Source of the DNA: Palsa-504 sp963742795
GTDB taxonomy: Bacteria; Actinomycetota; Actinomycetes; Streptosporangiales; Streptosporangiaceae
DNA: 64,000 nt
Assembly: GCA_963742795.1 (NCBI GenBank)
Contig: CAVUNL010000024.1
Span: 124,001 to 188,000, forward strand
Direction: 5' to 3'
Shown: positions 10,179-19,789 of the stretch, in pieces
How the letters are laid out: the number at the start of each line of letters is the position of its first letter
Numbering within the stretch: position 1 is the first letter of the stretch
The notes under the pieces: model-generated
Database searches by the model: none
Seen by the model: only the letters and a program-made list of their open reading frames with translations
Told to the model about the DNA's origin: nothing
Made by a program: the position numbers and the translations under genes

Positions 10179-11600
10179 ATGGATATCGAGACCCGGATGC
10201 GCGAGGTCGAGCGGGAGATCATCTCCCGTCGGCCCGAACACTCCGTGGATCTGGCCCTGGACCGGATGACCGAGCTGGTCGGGCTGCTCGGCGATCCGCA
10301 GCGGGCCTGCCCGGTGATCCACATCACCGGCACCAACGGCAAGACGTCGACCGCCCGGATGACCGACACGCTGCTGCGCGGCCGCGGGCTGCGCACCGGC
10401 CGGTTCACCAGCCCGCACCTGGTCTCGATCAGGGAGCGGATCGTCATCGACGGCGCGCCGATCAGCCCGGAGCGGTTCGTGGCCGCCTACGACGAGATCA
10501 TCCCGTACGTCAACCTGGTCGACGAGCGGCATCCGGCGGCCATGTCCTTCTTTGAGGTCCTGACCGGGATGGCCTTCGCGGTCTTCGCCGACACCCCGGT
10601 CGACGTGGTAGTCCTCGAGGTCGGCGTGGGCGGCCGGCTCGACTGCACCAACGTCGCGGACGGCGTGGTCGCGGTGGTCACCCCAATCTCCATCGACCAC
10701 ACCCGGCTGCTCGGCAGCACGGTCGAGGAGATCGCGGCGGAGAAGGCCGGGATCATCAAGCCGGGCGCGATCGCGGTGCTCGCGCAGCAGCCGCTCGGCG
10801 CGGCCGAGGTGCTGCTCAGGTACGCGGTCGAGGTGGGCGCGACGGTGGCGCGGGAAGGCGTCGAGTTCGGCGTGCTGAGCCGCGAGCAGGCGGTCGGCGG
10901 TCAGCAGCTGACGCTCCGCGGCCTGCGCGGCACCTACGAGGACGTCTACCTGCCGCTGTTCGGATTGCACCAGGCGGCCAACGCGGCCTGCGCGCTGGCC
11001 GCGGTCGAGGCGTTCGCCGGGGTCTCGGGCGACGCCAGTGCGGCGCTCGACGCGGACCTGGTCCGGGAGTCGTTCGCGAAGGTCAGCTCGCCCGGGCGGC
11101 TGGAGGTCGTCAGGCGCAGCCCCACCATCATCATCGACGCCGCCCACAACCCGGCCGGGATGGCCGCGAGCGTGGCCGCGATCGAGGAGGCGTTCACCTT
11201 CGGCCGCCTGTCCGGCGTGTTCGCGGCCAGCGGCGACAAGGACGTGCCGGGCATGCTCGCCGAGCTGGAGCCGCTGCTCACCGACATCGTGGTGACCCGT
11301 AATTCCTCAGACCGCTCCCTGGACCCCGAGCAGACCGCGGAGCTAGCCGTCGAGATCTTCGGCGAGGAACGGGTCCAGTCCGCCGAGCGGCTCGACGACG
11401 CGATCGAGACCGCGGTCGCGCTCGCCGATGAGGCCGTCGCGGAGACCGGACCCGGTAGCGGCGGGGTGCTCATCACCGGATCGGTCATTACCGCGGGCGA
11501 CGCCCGCCGGCTGCTCGCCCCGGCCGGCGGCGAGCTGCCCGCTGAGCCGCCGGCGAGCCAGCCCTCGCGTCACTCATTCACCGCCGCGGAGCTGTCATGA
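10179..11600 (+). CDS. folC: Bifunctional dihydrofolate synthase / folylpolyglutamate synthase
   Basis: Mur-ligase-fold enzyme (473 aa) that adds Glu to dihydropteroate and gamma-Glu to tetrahydrofolates in the cytoplasm. P-loop ITGTNGKTSTARM, the FTSPHLVSIRERI folate-site motif, HPAAMSFFEVLT, and VLEVGVGGRLDCTN are all present, with the C-terminal HNPAGM region. It starts 4 nt after the valS stop, so it is co-transcribed with it. The next gene starts inside its stop codon (ATGA). Confidence 0.95.
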   Translation: MDIETRMREVEREIISRRPEHSVDLALDRMTELVGLLGDPQRACPVIHITGTNGKTSTARMTDTLLRGRGLRTGRFTSPHLVSIRERIVIDGAPISPERFVAAYDEIIPYVNLVDERHPAAMSFFEVLTGMAFAVFADTPVDVVVLEVGVGGRLDCTNVADGVVAVVTPISIDHTRLLGSTVEEIAAEKAGIIKPGAIAVLAQQPLGAAEVLLRYAVEVGATVAREGVEFGVLSREQAVGGQQLTLRGLRGTYEDVYLPLFGLHQAANAACALAAVEAFAGVSGDASAALDADLVRESFAKVSSPGRLEVVRRSPTIIIDAAHNPAGMAASVAAIEEAFTFGRLSGVFAASGDKDVPGMLAELEPLLTDIVVTRNSSDRSLDPEQTAELAVEIFGEERVQSAERLDDAIETAVALADEAVAETGPGSGGVLITGSVITAGDARRLLAPAGGELPAEPPASQPSRHSFTAAELS

Positions 11601-11983
11601 AGCTCCTGCGGCAGCTGTGCGGCACGGTCCTGATCATGGAAGCCGTCGTCATCGGGCTCGCCATCGCGCCCGCCATCGTCCTGGAGCACCTGAGCCGCGG
11701 CGTCGCGGGTGGCGTCGGCGGCGGCTTGGCCGTCTGCGCCCTGGTGCTCAGCGGCCTGGTCGGCCGCCCGGGCATGGGCTGGGCGCTCTGGGCGGGAACC
11801 GTGCTGCAGGCCCTGGTCATCGCCGCGGGCGTCGTCATGCCGGCCATGTACGTCCTCGGCGCGATCTTCGCCGCCTTGTGGGTCACCGGCATCTGGCTCG
11901 CCCGCCGCCTGCAAACCCCGCCCGTCCTCAGCGCCGAAGACGCTCCCGCCACAACGCCTCGGGCACCACAGCAATCCCTCTAG
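11597..11983 (+). CDS. DUF4233 small membrane protein
   Basis: 128 residues with four hydrophobic helices (about 8-30, 38-57, 62-80 and 83-102) and a short Pro-rich cytoplasmic tail. The position directly after folC with an ATGA overlap is the standard location of DUF4233 proteins in actinobacteria. Function unknown; the gene order suggests co-expression with FolC. In related genomes ndk usually follows, but none is present here. Confidence 0.85.
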   Translation: MKLLRQLCGTVLIMEAVVIGLAIAPAIVLEHLSRGVAGGVGGGLAVCALVLSGLVGRPGMGWALWAGTVLQALVIAAGVVMPAMYVLGAIFAALWVTGIWLARRLQTPPVLSAEDAPATTPRAPQQSL

Positions 11984-12074
11984 CCCCACAGCTCGCCTGA
12001 CTGAACCTGGTCGATGACGCACGGATTCCGGCGCGCCGCCGGTCCGGCCCGCCGGCGGCACACCCGATCGTGGG

Positions 12075-12193
12075 TAAGCTGGACGACAGTGGCGAATCAT
12101 CAGCATCCGGCGGCGGGCTCGCTCACCACCGGGAAGATCATCTTCCCGGAACCCAGTGACCCGGTGTCACCGTTGTCCAGGAAAGACCCCTAG
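12075..12193 (+). CDS. Possible 34-residue leaderless ORF (start 12089)
   Basis: TAAGCT at 12075-12080 followed after 8 nt by GTG (12089) looks like a leaderless promoter-start pair. The frame codes 34 residues (MANHQHPAAGSLTTGKIIFP at the N-terminus) and ends with TAG at 12191. It fills the 288-nt gap where ndk is found in relatives, but shows no resemblance to nucleoside diphosphate kinase. It could instead be the untranslated leader of mreB. The rest of the gap shows nothing else. Confidence 0.3.
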
Positions 12194-12271
12194 GCCGCTC
12201 CAAAGCGTGATCCGTGAGACCGCGCTGACAGTTGCAGATCTCCAGCCCGGATCGGAAGGTTCCCGTTCCCG

Positions 12272-13303
12272 ATGAGCAACGCGCTGACGTTCCTCGGCCG
12301 TGACATGGCGGTCGATCTCGGAACTGCGAACACGCTGGTCTACGTGCGTGGACGCGGCATCGTGCTGAACGAACCGTCGGTCGTCGCGCTCAATACCAAC
12401 AACGGCCAGATCGTGGCCGTGGGCGCCGAGGCTAAACGGATGATCGGCCGCACCCCGGGCAATATCGTGGCGGTACGCCCGCTCAAGGACGGGGTCATCG
12501 CCGACTTCGACGTGACCGAGCGGATGCTGCGGTACTTCATCCAGAAGGTGCATCGTCGTACCCATCTGGCCAAGCCGAGGCTGGTGGTAGCCGTGCCGAG
12601 CGGGATCACCGGCGTGGAGCAGAGCGCGGTCAAGGAGGCCGGCCACCAGGCCGGCGCCCGGCGGGTCTACATCATCGAAGAGCCGATGGCCGCGGCGATC
12701 GGCGCGGGCCTGCCGATCAACGAACCGACCGGCAACATGGTGGTCGACATCGGCGGCGGCACCACCGAAGTCGCGGTGATCTCGCTGGGCGGCATCGTCA
12801 CCTCCCAGTCGATCCGGATCGGCGGCGACGAGATGGACCAGGCCATCATCACCTTCGGGAAGAAGGAGTACTCGCTCATGCTGGGCGAGCGGACCGCCGA
12901 GGAGATCAAGATGGCCCTCGGCTCCGCATACCCGTCCGAGGACGAGCCGCACGCCGAGATCCGGGGCCGGGACCTGGTCAGCGGCCTGCCCAAGACGGTC
13001 GTCATCTCCGCGGCTGAGGTGCGCCGCGCGATCGAGGAACCGCTTAACCTGATCATCGACGCGGTCAAGAACACGCTGGACAAGTGCCCGCCCGAGCTGG
13101 CCGGCGACGTCATGGACCGGGGCATCGCGCTGACCGGCGGCGGCGCCCTCCTGCGCGGACTAGAGTCACGAATCCGGGAGGAAACCGGGATGCCCGTGCA
13201 GGTCGCGGACAACCCGCTGGACTCCGTGGTGCTCGGCACGGGCAAGTGTGTCGAGGACTTCGATACGTTGCGTCAGGTGCTGGTGCCCGACCGCAGGCGC
13301 TGA
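12272..13303 (+). CDS. mreB: Rod-shape-determining protein MreB
   Basis: Bacterial actin (343 aa) that forms membrane-bound filaments and organises cell-wall synthesis. Phosphate-1 motif DLGTANTLVYV near residue 14, phosphate-2 VVDIGGGTTEVAVIS, connect-1 and adenosine motifs (ALTGGGALLRGL) are intact, and the N-terminus MSNALTFLG is the usual membrane-interacting segment. First gene of mreB-mreC-mreD-mrdA-rodA. GGAAGG lies about 12 nt before the ATG. In actinomycetes MreB mostly serves aerial mycelium and spore walls. Confidence 0.97.
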   Translation: MSNALTFLGRDMAVDLGTANTLVYVRGRGIVLNEPSVVALNTNNGQIVAVGAEAKRMIGRTPGNIVAVRPLKDGVIADFDVTERMLRYFIQKVHRRTHLAKPRLVVAVPSGITGVEQSAVKEAGHQAGARRVYIIEEPMAAAIGAGLPINEPTGNMVVDIGGGTTEVAVISLGGIVTSQSIRIGGDEMDQAIITFGKKEYSLMLGERTAEEIKMALGSAYPSEDEPHAEIRGRDLVSGLPKTVVISAAEVRRAIEEPLNLIIDAVKNTLDKCPPELAGDVMDRGIALTGGGALLRGLESRIREETGMPVQVADNPLDSVVLGTGKCVEDFDTLRQVLVPDRRR

Positions 13304-13376
13304 CCCTGACGCGGCCCGAGACCCCGTCGCATCGGCCGAGCGGGCCAGTGCCGGAGAACACTGACGAGGAGCCTCA

Positions 13377-14354
13377 GTGCACGACAGCCGGCGTACACGC
13401 CTGGTCCTTGGCGTGCTCCTGATCATCGCGATCGCCCTGATCACGCTGGATTTCCGGGATGGCGGCGCATCCCCGGCCCGCAACGTGGGCGCGGACGTCT
13501 TCGGGCCTATCGAGCGGGTCACGCACGACGTGACCGACCCCGTCGCCAGCCTCTTCGACTCGATTACCGGCGGGCCCTCGGCGCAGAGCACGATCGCGAA
13601 CCTGCAGCAGGAGAACGCCGCGCTGCGCGCCCAGCTCAGCTCGGCTCAGCTGAGCAAGACCGCCCGGCAGCAGCTGACGCAGCTGCTGCAGCTCGACGCG
13701 GGCGGCTACCGGATCATGGCCGCGAACGTGATCGCGGCCGGCGGCGGCTACTCCGACACGGTCACGCTGGACGTCGGGCGCAGCGACGGGATCAAACCGG
13801 ACGAGACCGTGCTCAACGGTTCCGGCTTCGTCGGCACCATCACCCAGGTGAGCGCGGACACCTCGACCCTCCTGCTGGCCGACGACGCGTCGTCGGTGAC
13901 CGGCGTCCAGCTGCAGGGCAGCGGCGAGATCGGCGCCGTCACCGGGACCGGCAAGTCCACGTCCGGGTCGCCCATGCTGCGCCTCACCCTGTTCGACGCG
14001 AACGCCGTGCTTGAGCCCGGGCAGCAGGTCGACACCTACGCCTCGGTGGGTGACCAGCCGGAGGTTCCCGGCGTGCCGGTGGGCACGGTCGTCTCGGTCC
14101 GTTCCAGCCCCGGATCGCTCACCCAGACGGCGCTGGTCCGCCCGTTCGCCGACTTCACCGCCCTCGGCGTGGTCGGCGTGGTGGTCCAGGTGCCCGGGCA
14201 CAACCCGAGAACCTCGATCCTGCCGCGTCCCGCCCCCACGGTCACGATCACCGTCACCCCCAGCGCGTCCTCCTCGGCCTCCTTCGCCCCGGGCACCTCG
14301 CCGTCGGCCGGGGGACCCTCGGCCACCCCGTCGGCGTCGGGCGGCGGAGGCTGA
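13377..14354 (+). CDS. mreC: Rod-shape-determining protein MreC
   Basis: Bitopic protein (325 aa) that links MreB to periplasmic wall synthases. One N-terminal helix (LVLGVLLIIAIALITL), a coiled coil at about residues 68-105 (QQENAALRAQL), then two beta domains including SGFVGTITQVSADTSTLLL. The C-terminal 50 residues are Ser/Pro/Thr-rich. GTG start with GAGGAG 6 nt upstream. Its stop overlaps the start of mreD. Confidence 0.95.
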   Translation: MHDSRRTRLVLGVLLIIAIALITLDFRDGGASPARNVGADVFGPIERVTHDVTDPVASLFDSITGGPSAQSTIANLQQENAALRAQLSSAQLSKTARQQLTQLLQLDAGGYRIMAANVIAAGGGYSDTVTLDVGRSDGIKPDETVLNGSGFVGTITQVSADTSTLLLADDASSVTGVQLQGSGEIGAVTGTGKSTSGSPMLRLTLFDANAVLEPGQQVDTYASVGDQPEVPGVPVGTVVSVRSSPGSLTQTALVRPFADFTALGVVGVVVQVPGHNPRTSILPRPAPTVTITVTPSASSSASFAPGTSPSAGGPSATPSASGGGG

Positions 14355-15787
14355 TGGCACGCGGGCTCATCTCCTTCGTGGCCGTCAGCATCGCGGTCAT
14401 CGTCCAGCTCACCATCGTCGACCGGATCGCCTTCCCCGGCGGCGCTGGCCCCGACGTGGTGCTGCTCGCAGTGGCCGCGCTGGCCCTGGCGGGCGGTCCG
14501 ATGACCGGCGTGCTGATCGGGTTCTGGGCCGGCCTGGCGCTTGACGTCGCCCCGCCAGGCAGCCACTTCGTCGGCCAGAACGCCCTGGTGTTCTGCCTGA
14601 TCGGCTACGCGTGCGGCCTGGCCGCCGACGTGCCGAACAGCGAAGGGGTACCCGAGCAAGGGCGCTCGGCGCTGTTCGAGATCGTGGTCACCGCGGCCGG
14701 GGCCGTCCTCGGGGAGGCGCTGGCCGCCCTGCTCGGCGCCATGCTCAGCGATCCGCGGGTGACCTGGTCCGCGATCAGGCACGTGCTGCCCGTGGCCATC
14801 GTCTACGACGTGCTGTTGTGCCCGTTCGTGCTGTACGCGGTCGCCGCGGCGCTGCGCCTGGCCGGAGCGCCGCGCGGGGAGCGCAGCCGGGCCGCCTGGT
14901 CGATGCTCGCCGCACGGAGTTCGGCGGGCGACACCCAGGGCGCCATCAGGCAGGTCAACGGGGGCAATACGCCGCGGCTGCGGCTGTCCGAGCGCGGCAA
15001 GGGCGAGGGCCTGGGAGGCGGCCTGCGCGGCCCGGCCACGGCCAAGCGCGAGCCCCGCCTGAAGCTCGGCCATGGCGGTGCGCTCGGCGCGGGCACCCCC
15101 GGCGCCGCGTTCGCCAACGGCAACTCCCGCCGGGGACAAGGGCTCGCCAGCGGCACGATGGCGGGCGCTCTCGGCAACGGCGCGGCCAAGGTCAAGTTCG
15201 GATCCCGCCGCGGCGGGAGCGCGCTCGGCGGCGCCATGACCTTGAACCTCGGCCGGTCGCAGATGGGCCGGTCGCTGCTCGGCGGCTCGGTGTTCAGCCA
15301 CTCGCCCTCGGCGCTGCGCCCGCCAGCCCCCGCCCGGAAGTCGGCGTCGATCGGCCGGTCACCCTTCCTGACCCGCTCACCCTTCCTGACCCGTTCATCC
15401 AGGCTGGGCCGCTCAACTGGGGTGGGCCGCTCAACCGGACCAGGCACCTCGTCGCGGCGAGGCTCCGCGCTCGGCCGCCCCCTCACCACACGCCGAACGG
15501 CCAGCCGGCTTCGCTCGTCGCCCGGCGGCTCGGCCACCGGGTACGCGCGGCGCCTGTCCCGGCCCGGCATGCTCGCCCGGCTGACCGGCGCCGTGCGCGG
15601 GACGGCCCGGCGCCACCCGCGCCTGCGCTCCAGCCAGACCGCCTTCCGGGCCAGCTCGCCGCTGCGAGGCAAATCGCCGGGCCGCGGCTGGCTGCGGCGC
15701 TCGCCCCGCCTGGGATCCGGACCCGCCCGCTTGCACATGCCGCGCCCGAGAGCGAAGAAGAGATGGCGGACGGGAGGTTACCGGTGA
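14354..15787 (+). CDS. mreD: Rod-shape-determining protein MreD with a long basic tail
   Basis: Residues 1-170 are the polytopic MreD domain (five to six helices; VAPPGSHFVGQNALVF is typical). Residues about 175-477 are a 300-residue Arg/Ser/Gly-rich tail with no hydrophobic segment, including a tandem SPFLTRSPFLTRS and repeated GRST units. MreD proteins are usually 160-200 aa long. The frame stays open to a GTGA overlap with the next gene, and there is no internal stop, so the tail appears to be part of the protein. A tail with this charge could bind nucleic acid or acidic lipids, but that is only a guess. Confidence 0.88.
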   Translation: MARGLISFVAVSIAVIVQLTIVDRIAFPGGAGPDVVLLAVAALALAGGPMTGVLIGFWAGLALDVAPPGSHFVGQNALVFCLIGYACGLAADVPNSEGVPEQGRSALFEIVVTAAGAVLGEALAALLGAMLSDPRVTWSAIRHVLPVAIVYDVLLCPFVLYAVAAALRLAGAPRGERSRAAWSMLAARSSAGDTQGAIRQVNGGNTPRLRLSERGKGEGLGGGLRGPATAKREPRLKLGHGGALGAGTPGAAFANGNSRRGQGLASGTMAGALGNGAAKVKFGSRRGGSALGGAMTLNLGRSQMGRSLLGGSVFSHSPSALRPPAPARKSASIGRSPFLTRSPFLTRSSRLGRSTGVGRSTGPGTSSRRGSALGRPLTTRRTASRLRSSPGGSATGYARRLSRPGMLARLTGAVRGTARRHPRLRSSQTAFRASSPLRGKSPGRGWLRRSPRLGSGPARLHMPRPRAKKRWRTGGYR

Positions 15788-17868
15788 ACGTGTCGTCGCG
15801 CCGCCGTCTCGTGGTGCTCTACGTGCTCGCCGCCGCGATGCTGATCTCACTCGGCGGCCGGCTCTACTACCTGCAGGTGCTCAACAACACCTCGTTCACC
15901 AAGCTGGCCGAGCAGAACCAGACCCGGGACGTGATCGTGCCCGCGGTCCGCGGCCAGATCCTCGACGACGTGGGCAACCAGCTGGTCACCAACCAGACGA
16001 CCCTGGTCGTCTCGGTGGACATGATGACGCTGGACCAGCAGCCCGGCGGCGCGACGCCCGTCCTGAAACGACTCGCCCCGCTGCTCGGCATGTCGTACAC
16101 GAAGCTGAGCGACGAGACGCGGCTGTGCACCAAGGGCGTGCCGCAGCCCTGCTGGGCCGGGTCTCCCTACCAGCCCATCCCGGTGGACCAGCACGTCTCC
16201 GATCAGGTGGCGCTGCAGGTCATGGAGGAACAGAAGGAATTCCCCGGCGTCACCGCGCAGGTTCAGCCGGTCATCGAGTACCCCGAGCCCGCCGGGGCCA
16301 ACCCGGCGCAGGTCCTGGGCTACCTGCAGCCGATCACCCCGCAGGAGATTGCCAGCCGGCACCTGCCGGTGACCGGCTTCTCCGGCGTGGACCTGGTCGG
16401 CCAGGCCGGCCTGGAGGCCCAGTACGACAGCCAGCTGCGCGGCAAGGCCGGGGCCCAGGTGGTGTCGGTCAACGCCGCCGGCGACGTCACCGGCACCGTC
16501 GGCCAGACCTCGCCGGTCACCGGTGATGACCTGGTGACCAGCATCAACGCGCAGATCCAGGCCGACGTCCAGAACGCCCTCAACGGCGCGATCAAGCGGT
16601 CACGGGCGTCCGGGAACGCGGCCAACCAGGGCGCGGCGGTCGTGATGACCACCACCGGCCGCGTCGTGGCCATGGCCAGCTACCCGGATTACAACCCGAG
16701 CGTGTGGACCGGCGGCATCTCGCAGCAGGAGTTCAACAACCTGTTCAGCACCAAGGACGGGGAGCCGATCATCAACTGGGCCGCGCAGGGTCAGTACGCG
16801 CCGGGTTCGACCTTCAAGGTCACCTCGACCGCCGCGGCCGTGGCCGACGGGTACCCGCTGGACGGCCTGTACAGCTGCCCCGCCTCGGTCAGTATCGGCA
16901 GCCAGAAGTTCCTGAACGACGGCAACCCCAACCTCGGCGACATGACGTTCTCGACGGCGCTCATCCAGTCCTGCGACACCGTGTACTACCAGCTCGGCTA
17001 CGACATGTACCTGAACGATAACCCGAAGGCCAACCAGAGCACCGGGCCGAACGCCCCGACCCAGAAGATGCAGAAGATGGAACTGGCCTGGGGTTTCGGC
17101 AACGGCACCGGGATCGACCTGCCGGCCGAGTCGGCCGGGTCCATCCCCACCCGGCAGTGGCTGTACTACCTGTGGAAGGACAACGCGCACACCGGCCAGA
17201 ACTGGTGCAAGTACGGGAAGCAGAACGGCTCGTACGTCCAGCAGATCGAGTACCAGGACTGCCAGAACGGCTGGCAGTGGGAGCCCGGGCAGGCCGCCAT
17301 CGCCGCCATCGGCCAGGGCTACGTGACCGTCACCCCGCTCCAGCTGGCCAACGCGTACACGGCGCTGGCCAACGGCGGCACCCTGTACAGCCCTCGGGTC
17401 GGCGAGGCGCTCATCTCGCCGACCACCGGGCAGGTGGTCCAGAAGATCAACCCGCCGGTCATCCGCCACCTGCCGGCGTCCGGCAACACGCTGGCCTACA
17501 TCCGCGACGCGCTGGCCGGAGTGGTGACCCAGGGCACCGCGGCCGGCGCCTTCGGCGGGTTCCCGCTCAACCAGGTCTGCGTGGCGGGCAAGACCGGTAC
17601 CGCCCAGCTGTTCGGCAAGAACGCGACCTCGGTGTTCGCCTCGTTCGCGCCGTGCGACCACCCGAAGTACGTGGTCGTGGTCATGGTCCCGAACTCCGGT
17701 TACGGCGCCGACGTGGCCGCCCCCGCGGTCCGCCAGATCTGGGACGGCATCTACGGCCTCGAGGGGCACAAGGCCGCGGTGCCCAGCGGCCACCTGCCGT
17801 CCGCACTGCCGCAGATCACCTCCACCGGCGCGATCGCCGCGCCGGCCGGCTACACCAGGGAGCCATGA
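15784..17868 (+). CDS. mrdA: Penicillin-binding protein 2 (elongation transpeptidase)
   Basis: Class B PBP (694 aa), the DD-transpeptidase partner of RodA. One N-terminal membrane helix (VVLYVLAAAMLISLGGRLYY), a dimerisation domain, and the transpeptidase domain with nucleophile Ser342 and Lys345 in APGSTFK, SCD in IQSCDTVYY, and KTG at 603-605 (AGKTGTAQL). GTG at 15784 overlaps the mreD stop (GTGA). Its own stop overlaps the first ATG of rodA (ATGATG), so the two are translationally coupled. Confidence 0.95.
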   Translation: MNVSSRRRLVVLYVLAAAMLISLGGRLYYLQVLNNTSFTKLAEQNQTRDVIVPAVRGQILDDVGNQLVTNQTTLVVSVDMMTLDQQPGGATPVLKRLAPLLGMSYTKLSDETRLCTKGVPQPCWAGSPYQPIPVDQHVSDQVALQVMEEQKEFPGVTAQVQPVIEYPEPAGANPAQVLGYLQPITPQEIASRHLPVTGFSGVDLVGQAGLEAQYDSQLRGKAGAQVVSVNAAGDVTGTVGQTSPVTGDDLVTSINAQIQADVQNALNGAIKRSRASGNAANQGAAVVMTTTGRVVAMASYPDYNPSVWTGGISQQEFNNLFSTKDGEPIINWAAQGQYAPGSTFKVTSTAAAVADGYPLDGLYSCPASVSIGSQKFLNDGNPNLGDMTFSTALIQSCDTVYYQLGYDMYLNDNPKANQSTGPNAPTQKMQKMELAWGFGNGTGIDLPAESAGSIPTRQWLYYLWKDNAHTGQNWCKYGKQNGSYVQQIEYQDCQNGWQWEPGQAAIAAIGQGYVTVTPLQLANAYTALANGGTLYSPRVGEALISPTTGQVVQKINPPVIRHLPASGNTLAYIRDALAGVVTQGTAAGAFGGFPLNQVCVAGKTGTAQLFGKNATSVFASFAPCDHPKYVVVVMVPNSGYGADVAAPAVRQIWDGIYGLEGHKAAVPSGHLPSALPQITSTGAIAAPAGYTREP

Positions 17869-19088
17869 TGCTGGGCCGGTCCAGCCCGAGCTACACCGTC
17901 CGCGGCTACAGCGCGCCGCGGCCCGGTGCCTTCGCGGGGCGCCCGCGGACCCTGCTGTCCCGGGCCTTCACCCGGAACTCGGTCCTGCGCCAGATGGACT
18001 GGGTGCTGATCGTCGTGGTATGCGCGCTCAGCGTGATCGGCGTCCTGCTGGTCTGGTCGGCCACCCAGCCCTCGCTGCTCGCCGCGGGCCAGGACCCGCA
18101 CACCTACCTGAAGAAGCAGCTGCTGTGGGTCGTGATCGGGCTAATCCTGATGTTCGCGGTGAGTTTCGTGGACAGCCGGCGGCTACGGTCGTGGACGCCG
18201 TTCGTCTACGGCGCGACCGTGCTCGGCCTGCTGGCCGTGTTCGCCACCCATGCCGTCAATGGGGCGCACGCGTGGATCAACCTGCCCGGCGGCTTCCAGG
18301 TGGAGCCGTCGGAGTTCGCGAAGGTGGCACTCGTCCTGGTCCTAGCCACGGTGTTCAGCCAGTCCCGATGGCGCGGTACGCCCGGCCTGCGCTCGGTGCT
18401 CGTGGCTCTGGCCTGCGCCGCGCCGTTGCTGGCCCTGGTCGTGAAGGAGCCCGCGCTGGGCGTGGCCTTGGTGCTCGCCGTGGTGACCGCCACCATGATC
18501 CTGCTGTCCGGGACGAAGCTGCGCATCATCGCCGCGCTGGCCGTGATCGTGGGCGGGGCCGTGGCCCTGGTCGGCGGCACGCACCTGCTGAAGTCCTACC
18601 AGCTGACCAGGTTCACCTCGTTCCTGCACCCCTCCGCCGACCTGGCCGGCGCCGGCTACAACGCGGCCCAGGCCAAGATTGCCGTCGGCTCGGGCGGGAT
18701 GTTCGGCACCGGACTGTTCCACGGCTCGATAGTGGCGGGCAACTACGTGCCCTCCCAGCAGACCGACTTCATCTTCACCGTGGCCGGCGAGGAGCTCGGC
18801 TTCGTCGGCACCATCACGATCGTCGCGCTGCTCTTCATCGTCGTCGTCCGCGCGGCGCGGACCGCCGTCCGGACCGACGACCTGTTCGGCGTGCTGATCG
18901 CCTCCGGCGTGGCGATCTGGTTCGCGTTCCAGTCGTTCGTGAACATCGGCATGACGATCGGCATCATGCCGATCACCGGCCTGCCGCTGCCGTTCATCTC
19001 CTACGGCGGCTCGGCGATCTTCGCCGACATGATCGCCGTCGGCATGCTCCAGTCCGTCCGCCGCCACCACAGCGTCTTCACCGACTAG
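17865..19088 (+). CDS. rodA: Peptidoglycan glycosyltransferase RodA (SEDS family)
   Basis: SEDS polymerase (407 aa) with about ten helices. The motifs HAWINLPGGFQVEPSEFAKVALV, VVKEPALGVAL and MTIGIMPITGLPLPFISYGGSAI, with the essential Asp/Glu equivalents, are present. A 45-residue Arg-rich N-terminal cytoplasmic extension precedes the first helix. Last gene of the mre operon. ATG at 17865 overlaps the mrdA stop. Confidence 0.95.
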   Translation: MMLGRSSPSYTVRGYSAPRPGAFAGRPRTLLSRAFTRNSVLRQMDWVLIVVVCALSVIGVLLVWSATQPSLLAAGQDPHTYLKKQLLWVVIGLILMFAVSFVDSRRLRSWTPFVYGATVLGLLAVFATHAVNGAHAWINLPGGFQVEPSEFAKVALVLVLATVFSQSRWRGTPGLRSVLVALACAAPLLALVVKEPALGVALVLAVVTATMILLSGTKLRIIAALAVIVGGAVALVGGTHLLKSYQLTRFTSFLHPSADLAGAGYNAAQAKIAVGSGGMFGTGLFHGSIVAGNYVPSQQTDFIFTVAGEELGFVGTITIVALLFIVVVRAARTAVRTDDLFGVLIASGVAIWFAFQSFVNIGMTIGIMPITGLPLPFISYGGSAIFADMIAVGMLQSVRRHHSVFTD

Positions 19089-19115
19089 CGCCAAACTGAC
19101 TAGCGCCGTCCAGCC

Positions 19116-19646
19116 TTACGCCGCCGCGGACATGACGACCGTGGTCACGTTCGTGGCGCCGAGCCCGGCGACGGCCCCGCCCGGGAACTGAGCCACCGAT
19201 TCGATGTTGCCCCTGAAGCCGTGACCGGTGAACGCGACGATCGCCCCGTTCTGGCCGCCCTGGCTGACCAGCGAGTTGCTCGTGACCGTATAGCCGGCCT
19301 GCGGCAGCGCCGTGGCGTAGAAACGCGCCACGTCCGCGGGGGCGACCAAGCCGAAGACGAGCAGGAGCGACGATCCGCCCGACATGTTCTCGCCGACCTT
19401 CGCCGCTTTCGGGACCGGGAAGCTGCCGATCTTTCCCTTGACCACAAGCATGGAGCCCGCAATGGCCGGTCCGGTCGTAGGCACGGGGGACGATATCACC
19501 GGCGGCTTGCTCGACGTGGCCGAACCAGTGGCGGCCGGACTCGTGGTGGACGAGCTGGCCGACGGGGTCCCGGCCGAGCAGGCGGCCACGGACAGGCCGG
19601 CCGCGCAGGCGGCCAGGACCAGCGCGGCAGAGCGGTACTTGTTCAT
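19116..19646 (-). CDS. Secreted lipoprotein of unknown function
   Basis: 176 residues. Signal peptide MNKYRSAALVLAACAAGLSV with lipobox VAAC and acylated Cys23, then a Ser/Thr/Pro linker to about residue 60 and a 110-residue domain. Only the N-terminal part has Cys. It is convergent to rodA, with 27 nt between stops, and divergent from the radical-SAM gene. I do not recognise the domain. Confidence 0.8.
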   Translation of the reverse strand: MNKYRSAALVLAACAAGLSVAACSAGTPSASSSTTSPAATGSATSSKPPVISSPVPTTGPAIAGSMLVVKGKIGSFPVPKAAKVGENMSGGSSLLLVFGLVAPADVARFYATALPQAGYTVTSNSLVSQGGQNGAIVAFTGHGFRGNIESVAQFPGGAVAGLGATNVTTVVMSAAA

Positions 19647-19777
19647 CGCTTTCCTTCATTCGGTCCGGGAATCACAGGTGCCCAGCCTAAACGCCCCCAC
19701 GATCAGGTGAGCCCGCTTTGACCGTGAGCCCCCGCGAGCGATCCGCTGCGCTGCGGTGTCACCACGGCCCGTTCGGA

Positions 19778-19783
19778 TAATGT
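19778..19783 (+). promoter_or_regulatory. Leaderless-type -10 box for the TIGR03960 gene
   Basis: TAATGT 6 nt before ATG at 19790, without a Shine-Dalgarno sequence between. This is the most AT-rich stretch of the intergenic region. Confidence 0.5.
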
Positions 19784-19789
19784 ACTTAG

